Assembly (NCBI RefSeq): GCF_007655135.1
Contig: NC_045129.1
Span: 39,681,122-39,745,121 of the forward strand
Direction: 5' to 3'
Source of the DNA: Punica granatum
Lineage: Eukaryota > Streptophyta > Magnoliopsida > Myrtales > Lythraceae
Length of the DNA: 64,000 nt
Shown here piece by piece: positions 49,178 to 61,255 of the stretch (position 1 is the stretch's first letter; every line of letters starts with the position of its first letter). Position numbers and translations under genes: made by a program. The notes under the pieces are model-generated. The model ran no database searches and was not told where the DNA came from. It worked only from the letters and a program-made list of their open reading frames with translations.

Positions 49178-49897
49178 CTCCAAACCACAAGGATTTTTGT
49201 ACTTTTCTCTATATTCTTTTTACTTTTTTCCTTCTCTCTCCTTTTTCTTGCCTTTGCCACCATCACCTCTCTCTATATTTTTATCTTTCCTTCAAAATAT
49301 TATCCACATCACATAACGTAAAAGATTAATATAAATTGGGTTTGGCCCCGTAATTCAAAAAAAAAAGATTAACATATCTCTATATAAGTAGAGAATCCAT
49401 TGAAATTTATTTATTTTGCTCTTATTTAATTATTTATGTACTTTTTTTTATTTTAATAGTCTTAGTTTATTTGTATCCACTTGAGTAGCGCATGGGTCAT
49501 GCGTTTACTATGTAACTAAAAATGATGTGAATAAATATAGTTATTATTATTATTATGAATGGTCGAGACATATAATATATATATATATATATATAAAGCC
49601 CAAGTAGAATTCTTACGCCATAAACGGAGTTCTCTCGTTTTGCCACGTCATTATCATATAGTAAGGAGATATATACAAATTGTTTTAAATTTTATTAATT
49701 AATTATATAATAGAATATATAGATTGTATACAAGAAAATATGTAGTAAAATATATAGATATAAATTATATATAATGGAATATAGCCCAATAATGAAATTA
49801 AAATAACTTACTCGGCCATATGCATATACGCCTTTCTAAGTTTTATTGGTTATATCATTTATGTTATATTAGTATATATTTGCATTCTCAGTATAAA

Positions 49898-50455
49898 TGT
49901 TGAGAATTTGGAGTATTATGTGTGCAAATAGCATAAGCTAATATGCACAAGGATTAACCAGCCAAGCAAAACAGAGCTGCAGCAGCAGAAAGAGCAGAGG
50001 AGAAAATCGTCTGTCAAGGAGCTCCGACCATCACGAGATCAAGCCTAGATTGGGATGTCAAACGAACTCCAATTGAGATGAAATTTTGACATTCACAATT
50101 TCGGAGTTAGGTTTTGAACAGTCAGAATTTTAATTTAACCTTCGTAGATACTGTTTTGGCTAAGTTTGTAAATCGCTATTTTCAGGTGACAAATTTTGGT
50201 TTCTGTGATGGAATAGAGTGTGTCACTTGAGTTCGGATCAGAGGGTTTGATGAAAAGTTATGTGTGACCGCTATTGTTTTAGTGAAGTTGATTCGGAGTT
50301 CGTTTGATGGCTTTTCCCACTTCGGATTTTCTCCGTTAAAAATCTTGGTGTTTGTCTATCTTCCTTAGATCCTATTTTGATCACACAAGGTGAGAAAAAT
50401 TAACTATTGTGAGTAGGTATTCGATGATTCTTTCCCAACAAGTGGCATCAAACTC
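49898..50455 (+). mobile_element. Solo or truncated copia-type LTR with primer-binding site
   Basis: The repeat begins TGTTGAGAATTTGG (49,898) and ends CCCAACA (50,440). Two bases later comes TGGCATCAAACTC, a decayed form of the TGGTATCAGAGC primer-binding site. That gives an LTR of about 543 bp in the plus orientation. Downstream, the sequence soon turns AT-rich with no gag or pol and no second LTR, so the element is truncated. Confidence 0.55.
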
Positions 50456-52640
50456 TATGCAAAGAGTATTAGCATATTTACGTCAAAGAGTAGTTTTAAG
50501 TATGATAGATAATATATTTTGTTTGATTGAAATTTGTTTGGCTAGCTTTATACTATTTGATGAACAAACGACACTTTACTCTAGGAAAATTGATGGAGTT
50601 AGCATTGTCTTTCAAATTTCTTTGATTTTTAAGAATATTTCTTTCGATATTAACTATTTTTTGCCCAATTTATACAGTTTTATGATTTCATTAAGTTGTA
50701 ACTGGAAGATTTATATTTAAATGCAGTAAATTCTCTAGAAAATTCTCGGAACGAAAAAATTTGTGATACAATTTAAGTCGCTTCCATCGCTTTCCGTTAT
50801 AAATTTTGTATTTTTGAATTATTTTAGTTGTCAATAATTCTTTTCCTATAAAGTTTCAATTAAAAAATGATGGACAGTATAAACTTTGTGTTAATCTAAT
50901 CTAACATGATTAATTTTTAATATTATTCTTCGTATTTCCTGTAAATTTTCTTTTTTATCTTATACTAGGTATTGTTTAATAGATATATCTTGCAAGTATA
51001 TTTTATTTTCACCCCCCAGTTGGTTATACATGGAAATTACATTGTAATTTCATCTGTGGGAAATGTACACTTTCTAATCATTTTGCTCTCCTAGCATAAT
51101 TATATCAAATAATATGTATTTCCTTTAATATCAAGGAAAGATATTTCATATATATATTACTTAAATGTTTTCTGTATGTATGTCAATGAATATTTATAGA
51201 ATATATTGACTATCTTTGGATGAAATATCAATAATCCAATAAACTCATTTAATTTTCAAGTGAAATAATTTCTAAATCCATAATTTTTTTTGAAAAAATT
51301 CATAATATATTTAATTTAAAATATTACTTTCTATCAAAAAATTATTGATCATTCACGCGCAATGTACAGGTTCTCATCTGATTCTTATTAATAATATAGC
51401 TTGATAATAGTGTAATTTATGGTTGTTATTATGTGTACAAATACAATTAAAATAAACAGAGTCCAATAGATAAGATTAACAATGTTAGGCCGACTGGGAC
51501 GGGGATGGGACCACGACCATATCCCATCTCATCAATTTTAAGCAGCCGTTTTCATTTCAATGAGGCGTACATCTCACGTATGTCTTTCATACATTATTTA
51601 TTATAGATGATATGATATAATATGCTACAAAGAGATTCATATATATATATATATGTGTACGTATAAATAAAAGGTATTTCTTCATATCTTATATTTTGTT
51701 CATGAAAGGGTTTGATTTATCAAACTAATGATGAATGCCAACCGCAAAAAATATAAAAGATTTCATGAATTTGTTTCAAGGTTGAATTAATCGGAACAAC
51801 AAAACATAATTGTCAGTTCAATTCGTAAACAAAGCATTGACTTGATATCCACGTAGAAAAATCTATTGCAGCCCAGTAATCACCTAATCTGATTTATGCA
51901 TGAATTTTGTTTTGTTTTGTTTTTGGGTTGGGGAAGTAGGCTTTAACATTGACTTGGAAGAAAATCGGGAAAATAAAAACAGAATTTTTTTTTTAAAAAA
52001 AAAGGTAGTCAAGTCATATTATATAATCCTCCAAATTTAATTTAATTTCATTTCATTCCAATTCAATCCAATAACAATAATAAATTGAGAAGTAGCTTTT
52101 TTAGCTGAGGTGAGGAGAGGGTCCCTATCCCATTCCTTCCTCTTCTTTCAATTTCAGTTGCAGTCAAAGTCATCCGGCCAGCCCCTATGGACGCGTTTTC
52201 CTTTGTCACGAAGCAAAGCAATCCCAAACCCCACGTTTGAGTTTGACTCCAAAAACCTAAAAAACTAGTAACACCGAAAATATCCGAGTCCGACCTAGCA
52301 ATGCTGATGATGATATGATTTACATTTTTTTTTTGTGGCTAAGTGATGACGTGATTTACATTAATTACAGAAGAAGAAGAAGAAAATTATGAATACTTAT
52401 TGGTGGCTACCACATGTTACCTAATGCTAATTAACGATGACAAGCTAAGCCAGTACTCATGCAGCATGCGTGTAATCTATACTCCATGTACGTATCTACT
52501 ATTATATACCTGAAAAAGCACAATTACAAAATAAAACATGATGTAATGTATCGGCGCACGCTTTCGCCTGGTAATCAAGATGTTTCAAATCGATACTTGG
52601 TGAGACTCCTGTGCCTCTTAATTAGTTATTAGAATTTTTC
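50456..52640. other. Intergenic; no gene seen
   Basis: AT-rich DNA. Around 52,100-52,260 it becomes less AT-rich, but no frame is supported. A degenerate tRNA-like patch near 52,555-52,620 is too weak to call. Confidence 0.45.
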
Positions 52641-52905
52641 GGGCCGTTTGGATTCGGAGTTAAAGTCAACGAAACTTTAACTTTAACTTTAACTGAGGAA
52701 GAAGACAAGGATTTGTGGGCCCACCATTTTGACTTTAAATAAAATAAATGGATGTAGTAGATAATTGTGTATAATGAGATTGTGTGTTTGAATAAGATAT
52801 GGGACCCACCAGTTTGACTTTTCAAATGTGTGTTTTGTTGTGTAGTGTAGAGTTAAAATTAAAGTTAAAATCATGGTGATTTTAACTTCAAATCCAAACA
52901 GGGCC
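52641..52905. mobile_element. MITE with GGGCC(C)TGTTTGGATT-type ends
   Basis: The left end GGGCCGTTTGGATTCGGAGTT and the complemented right end GGCCCTGTTTGGATTTGAAGTT form a terminal inverted repeat of about 20 bp. The 265-bp body contains repeats of AACTTTAACTTT and GGGCCCACCA(T/G)TTTGACTTT. This end type is common in PIF/Harbinger (Tourist-like) MITEs, but I could not confirm a 3-bp target duplication. Confidence 0.6.
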
Positions 52906-53533
52906 TTTATTTCTTTGTATTTAACTAATGAGCATACCTTGTAACCCGAAAAAAAGAAGAAGAAAATTTGCTACCTGCAGACAGATCGGATATGTGGATT
53001 GCATCTGAAAAAACAAAACAGAACAAAGCAAAGATTTAACACATTTTGAATTTGATTTTTTTCCTTTTTTTTTTGGCCTATATGAATTGTTACATCGTAC
53101 AAATATTATTTGGTTTGCCTTCCCATCTTAATTTTTTGTAGCCGCTGAAGGCCATAACAACCAACTAAAAAATAAAATAAACCCATATATATATGTGTGT
53201 GTATATATATATATGTATATGTCGTATTCCTTCCTAATTACTGTGCTATACCTGGCTCCCCCAACCAAAAATAATAGAGGGAAAAAAAAAGAAAAAGAGA
53301 GAGGCTATATTCCGGTGTACGTAGAGACCCGGAAATCCTGTATGAAGAAAGATATAGGACAGATTGATTACAGAGAAACAAATGGAATCAATGGAATACG
53401 ATTTCCCAAATTCCCCCCGCCGCCGCCCGCATTTAGGATTTATTAGGAGGACTACTAGCTAGCCTATAGCTATAGCTATGGGGAGATCTCTGGCTTGGCT
53501 AGCTTAGTTAGTCGTTCGTCTTTCTGTTTCATT
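52906..53533. other. 3' flank of the WRKY gene
   Basis: It contains the probable 3' UTR of the WRKY gene at its right end, with GCTAGCCTATAGCTATAGCTA repeats near 53,458-53,478, and a TA/TG run near 53,184-53,222. No other gene. Confidence 0.45.
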
Positions 53534-56336
53534 TCAGCAGAGCAATGACTCCAAGAACAGATCTTCCCTGGCCTCCTCCTTGGCCTTCAAAAACGTGTTA
53601 TCCATACCTTGTTGCTGATGATGAACATGATGATTCATCAAACCTCCCATGGCCATGGAGCTCCCGAATCCTGAGAACTCAAACCCCGCTGGACCATCCG
53701 GCAACATCTCCAGCGTAAAGGGCAGTTGCCCATCCGAGGATGTTGTTTGCCTCATTCCACGAATCGGGTTCGGAGCCACAGGGCCATTGGATGGATGCGG
53801 CATCATTGCCGTCCTTGCGGCTGTGCTACTTACATTGTTACCGCCGCTATTGTTGCTGGTGCCCTCAGTTGACGTCCGATTGACGGTATGGGAGCTGCTT
53901 CCACGGGCTGCAGGGACATCGTGGTTGTGCTTTCCCTCGTAGGTTGTGATCACCGCCCTTAAATCATGAGATGCCCTCTCCACGTGCTTTCTCACAGGGC
54001 ATCCCGGGTGCGTGCATTTGTAGTAGCTCCTGTCACACGACAAAGAAGAAAATCGAATTATTAGTTCAACTCAGACAAGCTAGCTAGCTCGCTAGTGCAA
54101 GAGAAGACGGATGGTGAGTATCATGATAAGATGATAATAGTAGTAATAAGATTAAACGACTCCTAGCTTAATTAGCTTTAGTTAAACGATATCCTTCAAT
54201 CCTAGCTAGCTAGGGACGTTCGAATCGAAGACTAAATAAGCGGGCGGGACACTGATAATGATGATGATGCCTCGATGCAATGTTTACCTCGGATTTGGAT
54301 TTCCTTTGACGACCTTCTGCCCGTACTTCCTCCAGCGGTACCCATCATCAAGGATATCAATGTCGCTGGTGGTCTGGACTACGACTCTAGGTTCCCTCAC
54401 TGTCCTGCTCCCAGCTCCGGAAATCCCCTCACTTTCCCCCTCCTTTTTCCTGAACAAGACATCCATTCACACGAATTCCATCGTCACTGAGAAGAGCAAC
54501 ACATAATAATAATACATAACAGTCGAACTCTGACTCACTATATAATAATATATCGGCTGGAAATTCCTGTGCTGGCCGGCGATCAAGTTCTGGAAAGCTT
54601 ACCATCTTTTGGCATCGGGTTCGTCCTCATCTAAGTCATCCCCCCCTGCAGTCTTGCTCTTCTGAGACCCTTGATCGAAATCTTCATCCCCTACCGATAG
54701 GGAGGAGTTATCAGGGGTCCCCGATTCCATTTGCGCAGAGAGTGAATGGTCGAGGAAGTCAGAGATTGGAGGATGACCAGAAGAAGAAGCAGCTTGGACT
54801 AGTGCTACTGCATGGGTGGGTGGAGCAGAGGATGAGGATGAGGATCTCCTACTAGTGGACTGGGGCTTGGGGTGGTTATGGCTTCCCTTGTACACAATCT
54901 CAGTTATCTGCCCATCAAGAGACTTCTCGACCTTCTTCTTGGTCGGGCAGTTGGGGTATGTGCACTTGTAATAGCTCCTGGGGTTCTCACTCCCCTTCAC
55001 TTGCTTCTGCCCGTATTTCCTCCAGTTATACCCGTCATCCGACCTCCGGTTAGGCTGCTGCTGCTGCTGGTTGTATGGGTTACTAGTACTATGCATTGAT
55101 TGATGCGTTCCGTTGCTAATGGTCATGTTGTTCAGATTGTTACCAGTCTGTAAGGCAGTGATTTCCTCCGGGGTATAAGAATCAAATTCAGGCTTCACCA
55201 AACCCTTCCGTAACGCATCATCATCCTGTTTAGCTGACTCTGGCAAATTCCAACTCTGCTTCTGGCCCTGGTGGAGACGTAGACAGAATCGAATCAATTA
55301 ATTTTGGAATGAAATGAAGAAAGTCTGAGTCGATTAGATAGATAGATAGATAGATAGATATATGGAAACAGCTAGCTAGCATCTGAAGGGCCTGATTGAT
55401 CGATCGACCTTTGAGAAGTTGATGACTCAAAAGCAGGAGTACTAGTAGTAGTGGAGTGCTTCAAACCTGAGTTACAGCAGCGGCTGCGATATTGGGGCCG
55501 GTTTGAAAGGTGAAGTCGAAGAAGGAGGGGTGGCACTTGTCGAAGTCTTCGGCCCTGTTGACAGGCCGGCTCCCTCCTGATCCAGCAGGAGGAGCAACCT
55601 GCCAGCTCCAGTTGAAGGCGTGAGCTGGGATAGTTCCAGTCGTGGGGGACGGCATAATCTGCAGGTGACAAACAAAGAAAAATATTGTTATTGCTTGGAA
55701 GACGGTAAGGGCATGCATGGGCATTTAATTTAAACTAGCTAGATCATGTTTGATATATCAATTCAATCGAAACAGCGATATATATATATATATATACACA
55801 CAAACACATCAGATCAGATCAGTTCAGAGAAAGCCCCTGGACGGGACGAACAAAAGCTAATAATAAATAAATGAATGAATGAATAGTTAGGAGTTATATA
55901 TATATATATACACACATACGTTGTTGGAAGCACTAAGGAGGACCGGGGAGTCGAGAAGCTCGGCCGGGCTGAGGCCAGGAGGGATGGCAAAGTAGGAAGA
56001 AGGGGACACGGAGGGAGGAGAGAGGGGAAGGGAGGGGGGAGGGATCGACTTGAACTTGGGGACGCCTGAACCTGTCCGCTCGGCTATTCGGTCAGATAAG
56101 CTGCTGCTGCTGCTGCTGTTGTTGTTGCTACCGCCGACACGATGATGATGATGATGATGATCAATGATATCGTCTCTGGAGCTGGAGGTAAGAAGGGAGG
56201 AGAAGGAGGAGGTGGTCATGAAGAAGGGATGGTGGCCGTGGCCGTGGGCGGGGAAAGTGAAGCTTGCAGTACAATTTGGAGGGGGGTGTGAGTTTGCAGA
56301 GGTGTCTAAGCTCCCTGAAGAAGAAGAAGAGGCCAT
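53534..56336 (-). CDS. WRKY33: Group I WRKY transcription factor, WRKY33-like
   Basis: Five exons: 56,336-55,920; 55,658-55,467; 55,267-54,603; 54,449-54,288; 54,029-53,534. Junction phases agree and give 643 residues. The SP cluster is at about residues 102-131 (four Ser-Pro sites, with [18 protein letters not shown]), a MAP-kinase target region in WRKY33-type proteins. SPTTGT..PAHAFNW lies near 207-220 and QSWNLPE..KQDD..VKPEF near 208-233. The N-terminal WRKY domain is at 285-335 (WRKYGQK, CX4CX22HXH). The C-terminal one starts at 464 and ends in HNH at 513-515 (CX4CX23HXH); it is split by the conserved intron in the Arg codon before SYYKC. WRKY33 binds W boxes and drives defence against necrotrophs and camalexin-type responses in Arabidopsis. 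Paralogue assignment rests on motif likeness, not a tree. His (60-65) and Ser/Asn (70-79) runs are encoded by trinucleotide repeats. Confidence 0.93.
55338..55360. repeat. (GATA)n microsatellite in WRKY intron 2
   Basis: GATA repeated about five times within the intron between exons 2 and 3. Confidence 0.8.
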
Positions 56337-56461
56337 ATGAAAAACTCAAGACAGGGCAGGGCAGGGCAGGAAAAAGCTTGTCCGGTTGACAGGGTAATAA
56401 GATAGTTATGAAAATGAAAGGGGAAGACGAAGAGAAGTTGGTCACGTTTTGAACCACCCAA

Positions 56462-56500
56462 AAATATATAAATAAATATAAATATATATATAATTTTATT
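56462..56500 (-). promoter_or_regulatory. Candidate TATA region of the WRKY gene
   Basis: Minus strand TATATTT/TATTTATATA repeats about 130 bp before the ATG. Suitable spacing, but low-complexity AT sequence continues for 60 bp, so the exact element is unclear. Confidence 0.3.
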
Positions 56501-56962
56501 TATTTATTTATTTATTCTAAATATGGAAAAAGGGTTAAACTAAAATTTCCTTCGCCTGTATATATATATATATATATATTGTACGCTGTCATGAGGACGA
56601 GGGATTTCTAGAGAAAATATTAAATATGACTAACACATACACTATAATACACATACAATATGTATAACTCTCTATACAGTGTTTGATATCTTATTCTGGA
56701 AATTTACAACACTTATTTCTTTTATATTTTGCTTGAATTTTTTTTTTGTGAATTATTTTGCTCGACTTTTGATTCGAACTAGTATGTATCATCACCTAAT
56801 TTCTAGAATTTTCATATATATATATATATTGGTAAACGATTTCCATATATGTATCATATTATCTGAGAGAGATAGAGAGAGAGAGGGAGAGAGAGGGGAG
56901 AGGAGGTACCTTCCTAGAAGGAAGGAAGGAAGGAAAGGAAAGTAAGAGAGCTTAACGGAGGT

Positions 56963-57067
56963 TTGACCGTGGAAAAAGTTTTTTCTTTTATTATTATTAT
57001 TTTTTACATACTGATAGTGATGTGGTGTCCTGTGTGCTATTTTTGGTCAAACCTCGTGGATTTGACT
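56963..57067. promoter_or_regulatory. Cluster of three W-box cores upstream of the WRKY gene
   Basis: TTGACC at 56,963-56,968, GGTCAA at 57,055-57,060 and TTGACT at 57,062-57,067: three TTGAC cores in 105 bp, about 630-730 bp upstream of the start codon. WRKY factors bind (T)TGAC(C/T), and WRKY33-type genes are known for self- or cross-regulation through such clusters. Two cores are in opposite orientation only 1 bp apart. Confidence 0.5.
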
Positions 57068-58108
57068 GAGTGGCGGCTTGGGCTTTAATTTAACATTTTT
57101 CTTTTCTAAATTTTTTTTTGTTTGAATTTTCTTTTTTTATTATAAAAGGGACTCAATACTTAATACAATAAAAAAACATGAATAATTCTATTAAATATCG
57201 ACTAAGATCTCTAGGTTAACAAGTAAGAACCTGCGCAACTATACCATACCTCTTTTATTCTTTTTTCATATCTACTTTCTTACTATATATATATATATAT
57301 GTATGTATATATTTCGTTTCTTGTGGCTTAAGAACGCTGAGGATCGCTGGGATAATAATTAGCCAGTTGTTCGATGTATGATGGGGCGGTATAACATGCA
57401 TCTCTTGTAACTGTTGTTTAATCACCAGACCAACACCAAGCTGAACGACATACATATGTATCTATTTTTACTTTTAAGCTACATTACTTCTACAAATGGC
57501 GGCACTTAATTAATTAGGAAAGGATAATTCGGGAAATCGGTGGGGGATGGATATTATACATGTCAAAATTGTGAACATAAATTAATCGTCAACAATACAT
57601 GCAACTTCTTGTTTGTTCATATATATCAGGAAGGATTAGGAAGTGAAACTTGCAAAAAAAAAAATCTAGAAGGAAGAAAAAGAACACTATATTATTATTA
57701 TTATTATTATTATTATCAACATCATCATCATTACTATTACTATGAGATATCAGATATGATATGTCTATTTCTCTAATAAAAATTACGGACCTCCTTTTAA
57801 GTATTTTCACACTTACTTACGGACACTAACCAAAGCATTTTCGCAGCAAAGGGCACTAGATGTGGGCCTTCGCACCGGGCTTCTCCTCAGCGTTACTTTT
57901 CAAAAGTTCCTACCGTTGATCGGTGCAACCCCCTTTCTCTTACCAGATTGAAGCTTTTCCCTCAAACGGTGCTTCTCCATCGGCCTCCCTTGCATTGCTC
58001 TGCTCTGTCTCCAACCACACCCACCACCGGCAGCACCCACCCTTCCTCTCCTTCTCCGTCTAAAACGTTACTGTCCGCAACATGCTCCACCCCCCGCCGC
58101 CCCCCGAC
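57068..58108. other. Intergenic; no gene seen
   Basis: It holds TA runs (57,283-57,300), an ATT run (57,690-57,716), then a CT/CCACC-rich stretch (57,930-58,108) that lacks a convincing reading frame. Confidence 0.45.
57690..57716. repeat. (ATT)n microsatellite
   Basis: About nine ATT units in a row. Confidence 0.8.
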
Positions 58109-59495
58109 TAGGGGTGATCAGTTCCGGGTACCCTGCTTTTTTCACGATACCCGGACCCTACCCTGTAAGGGACCGGTTCCAAGATTTTGGAACCGGACCC
58201 TACCCTGTTGAATCCTGAAACCGAAACCTACCCGGAACCTGTATTATACCACAGGTTCGGGGTACCCCTTTGGAACCTGTATTTTTATATCCCGACTGAT
58301 TCCGGGTATACCCGGTACCTGTGCACACTCCTAGTTGAAATGAAAATGCAGCCTCTGGGAAACCCTTCCTCCCAACTTACAAAGCAGCATGTCTCGTGTA
58401 GCGTTTCCGGTTACTGGGTTCACCCTGACATCAGACATCATGGCATTCAGACTATATAATTGACAAAGGAAGCATGTCAGTGAAGCAACTTCTGAAGGGG
58501 GGCCGAGCTTTACCCTTCAGCAACTTTGCAGAGGTATTCCCGTTGATCGTCTCTTAGAGGCACATCCGTGAAATCTGAGGGCACAAAGAAGGCATAATTG
58601 TCAAATAACTTGGTAATATTCGATTAATAACACGAACCAAAAAAAGAAAATCCATCAACAGATCTTCGAGAAGGCAGTTGTCTTGCAAGACTTCTACTGC
58701 TGCATACCAGCACCATTGATGTTCGATCCCCTAAAAGGACCTAACATTGCTCAATCGATAGGGCTGCTCTCTTAATCCAAATGAATTACCCGAACAACCT
58801 TCCAGCTCATGCTTTACAAATCCAATCTCCTTAAAGTAGGACACAAAAGCTAATACATAAAGGAACCAACACCCCAAAAATTCCATGGTGGTGTAAATCT
58901 GGGGAAAAAAATTAGTAAAATACATAGCCAATCAAGACCAAATTTTGCAGCACACCCCAAAAATTCTATGGTGGTGTAAATCTGGGGAAGAGATTGAACT
59001 GCTTACTCTGAATCTCTGATCGAATCTTGGCGGCGCCGGCTACAATTGGGGAGGAAGGAGGAAGAGCCGAGGCAGACTAGGAAGGGGAGGCAGTGTCAAA
59101 AGCATCTGGAGACTAGGAAATCACCGGAAATCAGAAGGAGATGAAGAGTCAGAAGCATCGTTGAGGAAGGAGGAGGAGCCGAGGCAGAGTCAATGAGGAA
59201 GGGGAGGCAGTGTAAGGCTTGGGCTGGGGTCCAAGAAGTTTCTAGAGACTATCTCTGAAGGAGATAAAGTGAAGAGATTTACGCTTCTTTCTTTTTTTTT
59301 TTTAAATCAGATTCTGGATACCGGTTCCGATTCTGAATACCCTGTAGGTAAGATCGGAATCGAAATCGGTTTTCACCGGTTCCTTATTTTAGTATCCGAA
59401 TTCTATCCCATTTTCAATATTAACTACCCGGACCCTATCCTAACGGGTAGGTTTCGACCGGTTACAGATATACTCAGTACCCGTGCACACCCCTA
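58109..59495. mobile_element. hAT-like termini with CCGG/TACCC-rich subterminal repeats
   Basis: The left end TAGGGGTGATCAGTTCCGGG (58,109) and the complemented right end TAGGGGTGTGCACGGG (59,495) fit hAT termini. The 8-bp flanks CCCCCGAC and CCCCTCAC match at six of eight positions. An extra right-type terminus, TGTGCACACTCCTA, ends near 58,334, so the region could instead be two smaller elements. Subterminal GGTACC, CCGGGTA and ACCGGTTCC motifs recur on both sides. A partial duplication (83-bp offset, 58,870 and 58,953) lies in the middle. No transposase. Confidence 0.4.
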
Positions 59496-59730
59496 CCCCT
59501 CACATCACGACCCACCCTTCTCCTTCCTCTCCTTTATTCTTTCTTCCCGTTTGCTTGTGGCTTTTCTATCCAACAAACTCGTGCCCACTGCATTCTCTCT
59601 TGCAAACTTGGTGAACCTGCGAGACTGCTCAAATTTAAGCCCTTTCACGTCATCCCCCACCTTTTTTAGCCATTAAAACCTAACACGTATCTCGCCTGTA
59701 CAGGTACTTCATCCACTCCATCCTCGAGTA

Positions 59731-60981
59731 AATTATCAATTTCGTTCTTGACTTATGCAAGTTGCATCAATCAAGTCCCTGAAAAAAATATTATGTCAAT
59801 TCGGTCCATGGTCACATCAATTTGGTCTCTGATCACATCAATTTCGTCCTTGGTCACATCAATTTCTTCTTGGGTCACATTAATTTAGTCCCTCTGCTTA
59901 GTTACATCAATTAAGTCCTTCCTGGTCACATTATTTTGATCATTGTCAACATCAATTCTTTACCTCAAAAAGGACCTTGTAGTCTTCGTCATCCATTTTA
60001 TTACTCTTGTCTTCGAGCTGACTTTGGAGCATTAATTGTTGTTGCTCGGACATTCGATTCTCGTGTTCTTGGTGGTTATAGAAAGTTTATACATAGTACT
60101 ACCACTTAGTATCAAGTTTCAAGCGAAAAAGCAAAGAAACAAGTTTAAAAATACGGTTGAATTTGATTTTCACTGACAAGGCAGAAACTTCGGATAGCGA
60201 TATCACTCAAACCGTGCAACGAAATCATGAGCTGCCAAGTGTTGTAACTTCCTTAAGATATGAGAAATCTATATAAATATTTTGGACCAATATTGACTCT
60301 ATAAGAATTTATTCTCGTGTTTTAGAGAGAGAAAGTTTTATGAGTCATTAATGGTGAATTTTTATAATGTCAATATTGGTCCAGAAACTTATATATATAG
60401 ATTCCTCATATCGTAAGGAAATTACAGCACTTGACGGCTCATAATTTCGTTGCATGATTTGAGAGATACCGCTATCCGAAATTTCTTCATTGTGAGTGAA
60501 AATCGAATTTGAACAACATTTTTCTAACTTGTTTCTTTGCTTTTTAGTTGGAAACTTGATCCTAATTAGTAGTGCTATGTATAAGCTTTCTATGGCCACT
60601 AAGAACATGTAAATCGGAGGTCCAAATAATGAAAACGAATGCTCTAAAATTGGCACGAAGACAGGATCAGTAAAAAGAAGAGAGAAAACCATAGTGACAT
60701 TTTTTATATAAAGAATTGATATTGATAAGGACCAAAATGATGTGATTAAGGAATGATTAAATTGATGTGAACAAGTGAAGAGACGAAATTGATGCGATCA
60801 ATGACGAAATTGATCAATGACCAAATTGACGTGCCCAAGAACGGAATTAATATGACTAATGACTAAATTGATATAACCATAGATCAAATTGAAATGATCA
60901 GGAACTAAATTAATATAATAATTTTTTCAAGAAATTAATTGATGCAACTTGCATAGACAAAATTAATAGTTTACTCCTCCA
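59731..60981. mobile_element. 1.25-kb foldback element with 10-bp target duplication
   Basis: The two arms (about 59,731-60,300 and 60,350-60,981) are near-complementary from the outer GAGTAAAT/ATTTACTC-type ends to the centre. The spacer is only about 50 bp. Paired blocks include TATGCAAGTTGCATCAAT and AAGCAAAGAAACAAGTT. The outer arm iterates CACATCAATTT(G/C)GTCC-like units of about 20-25 bp. CTCCATCCTC directly precedes the left end (59,721-59,730) and directly follows the right end (60,982-60,991 by my count, give or take a few bases). No transposase; probably a MULE-type foldback mobilised in trans. Confidence 0.75.
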
Positions 60982-61255
60982 TCCTCGCATTCCCCGGCGC
61001 AGCAATCCCCATGTAATCTGTTCCGACAGTTGCGCTGCTATGAACGCCTGGGTCGTTTCTCTGTCCACTGGTTTGCTGGTCCCATGGATTGCTCCCATTG
61101 AATGCGTTTCTTAACAATTGCGGCCTGCTCATCTGTTCAACCCTGCAGAACGCTACCCATATCAGCCCTGCTTCTGTTACTAATCTGTCATCCCATCCAT
61201 TGACTCCTTTATTCTGCCCCTCAAGTGTTTGACAAATTGCTCCAATTGAATTCAT
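60971..61255 (-). CDS. Unrecognised open frame beside the foldback (doubtful)
   Basis: A 94-codon minus-strand frame starting MNSIGAICQTLEGQ, with hydrophilic, Gln/Asn/Gly-rich composition (WDQQTSGQRNDPG). Its last codons run into the target duplication of the foldback. No domain recognised. It may be a fragment of a gene or retroelement interrupted by that insertion, or chance. Confidence 0.2.
   Translation of the reverse strand: MNSIGAICQTLEGQNKGVNGWDDRLVTEAGLIWVAFCRVEQMSRPQLLRNAFNGSNPWDQQTSGQRNDPGVHSSATVGTDYMGIAAPGNARMEE

Noticed and set aside
49489..49515. Hairpin CGCATGGGTCATGCG as a Helitron 3' end
   Set aside because: Perfect 6-bp stem, but the following sequence gives CTAT, not CTRR.
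52555..52620. Second tRNA-derived SINE
   Set aside because: Only a weak B-box-like phrase (TCAAATCGATAC); A box and ends not found.
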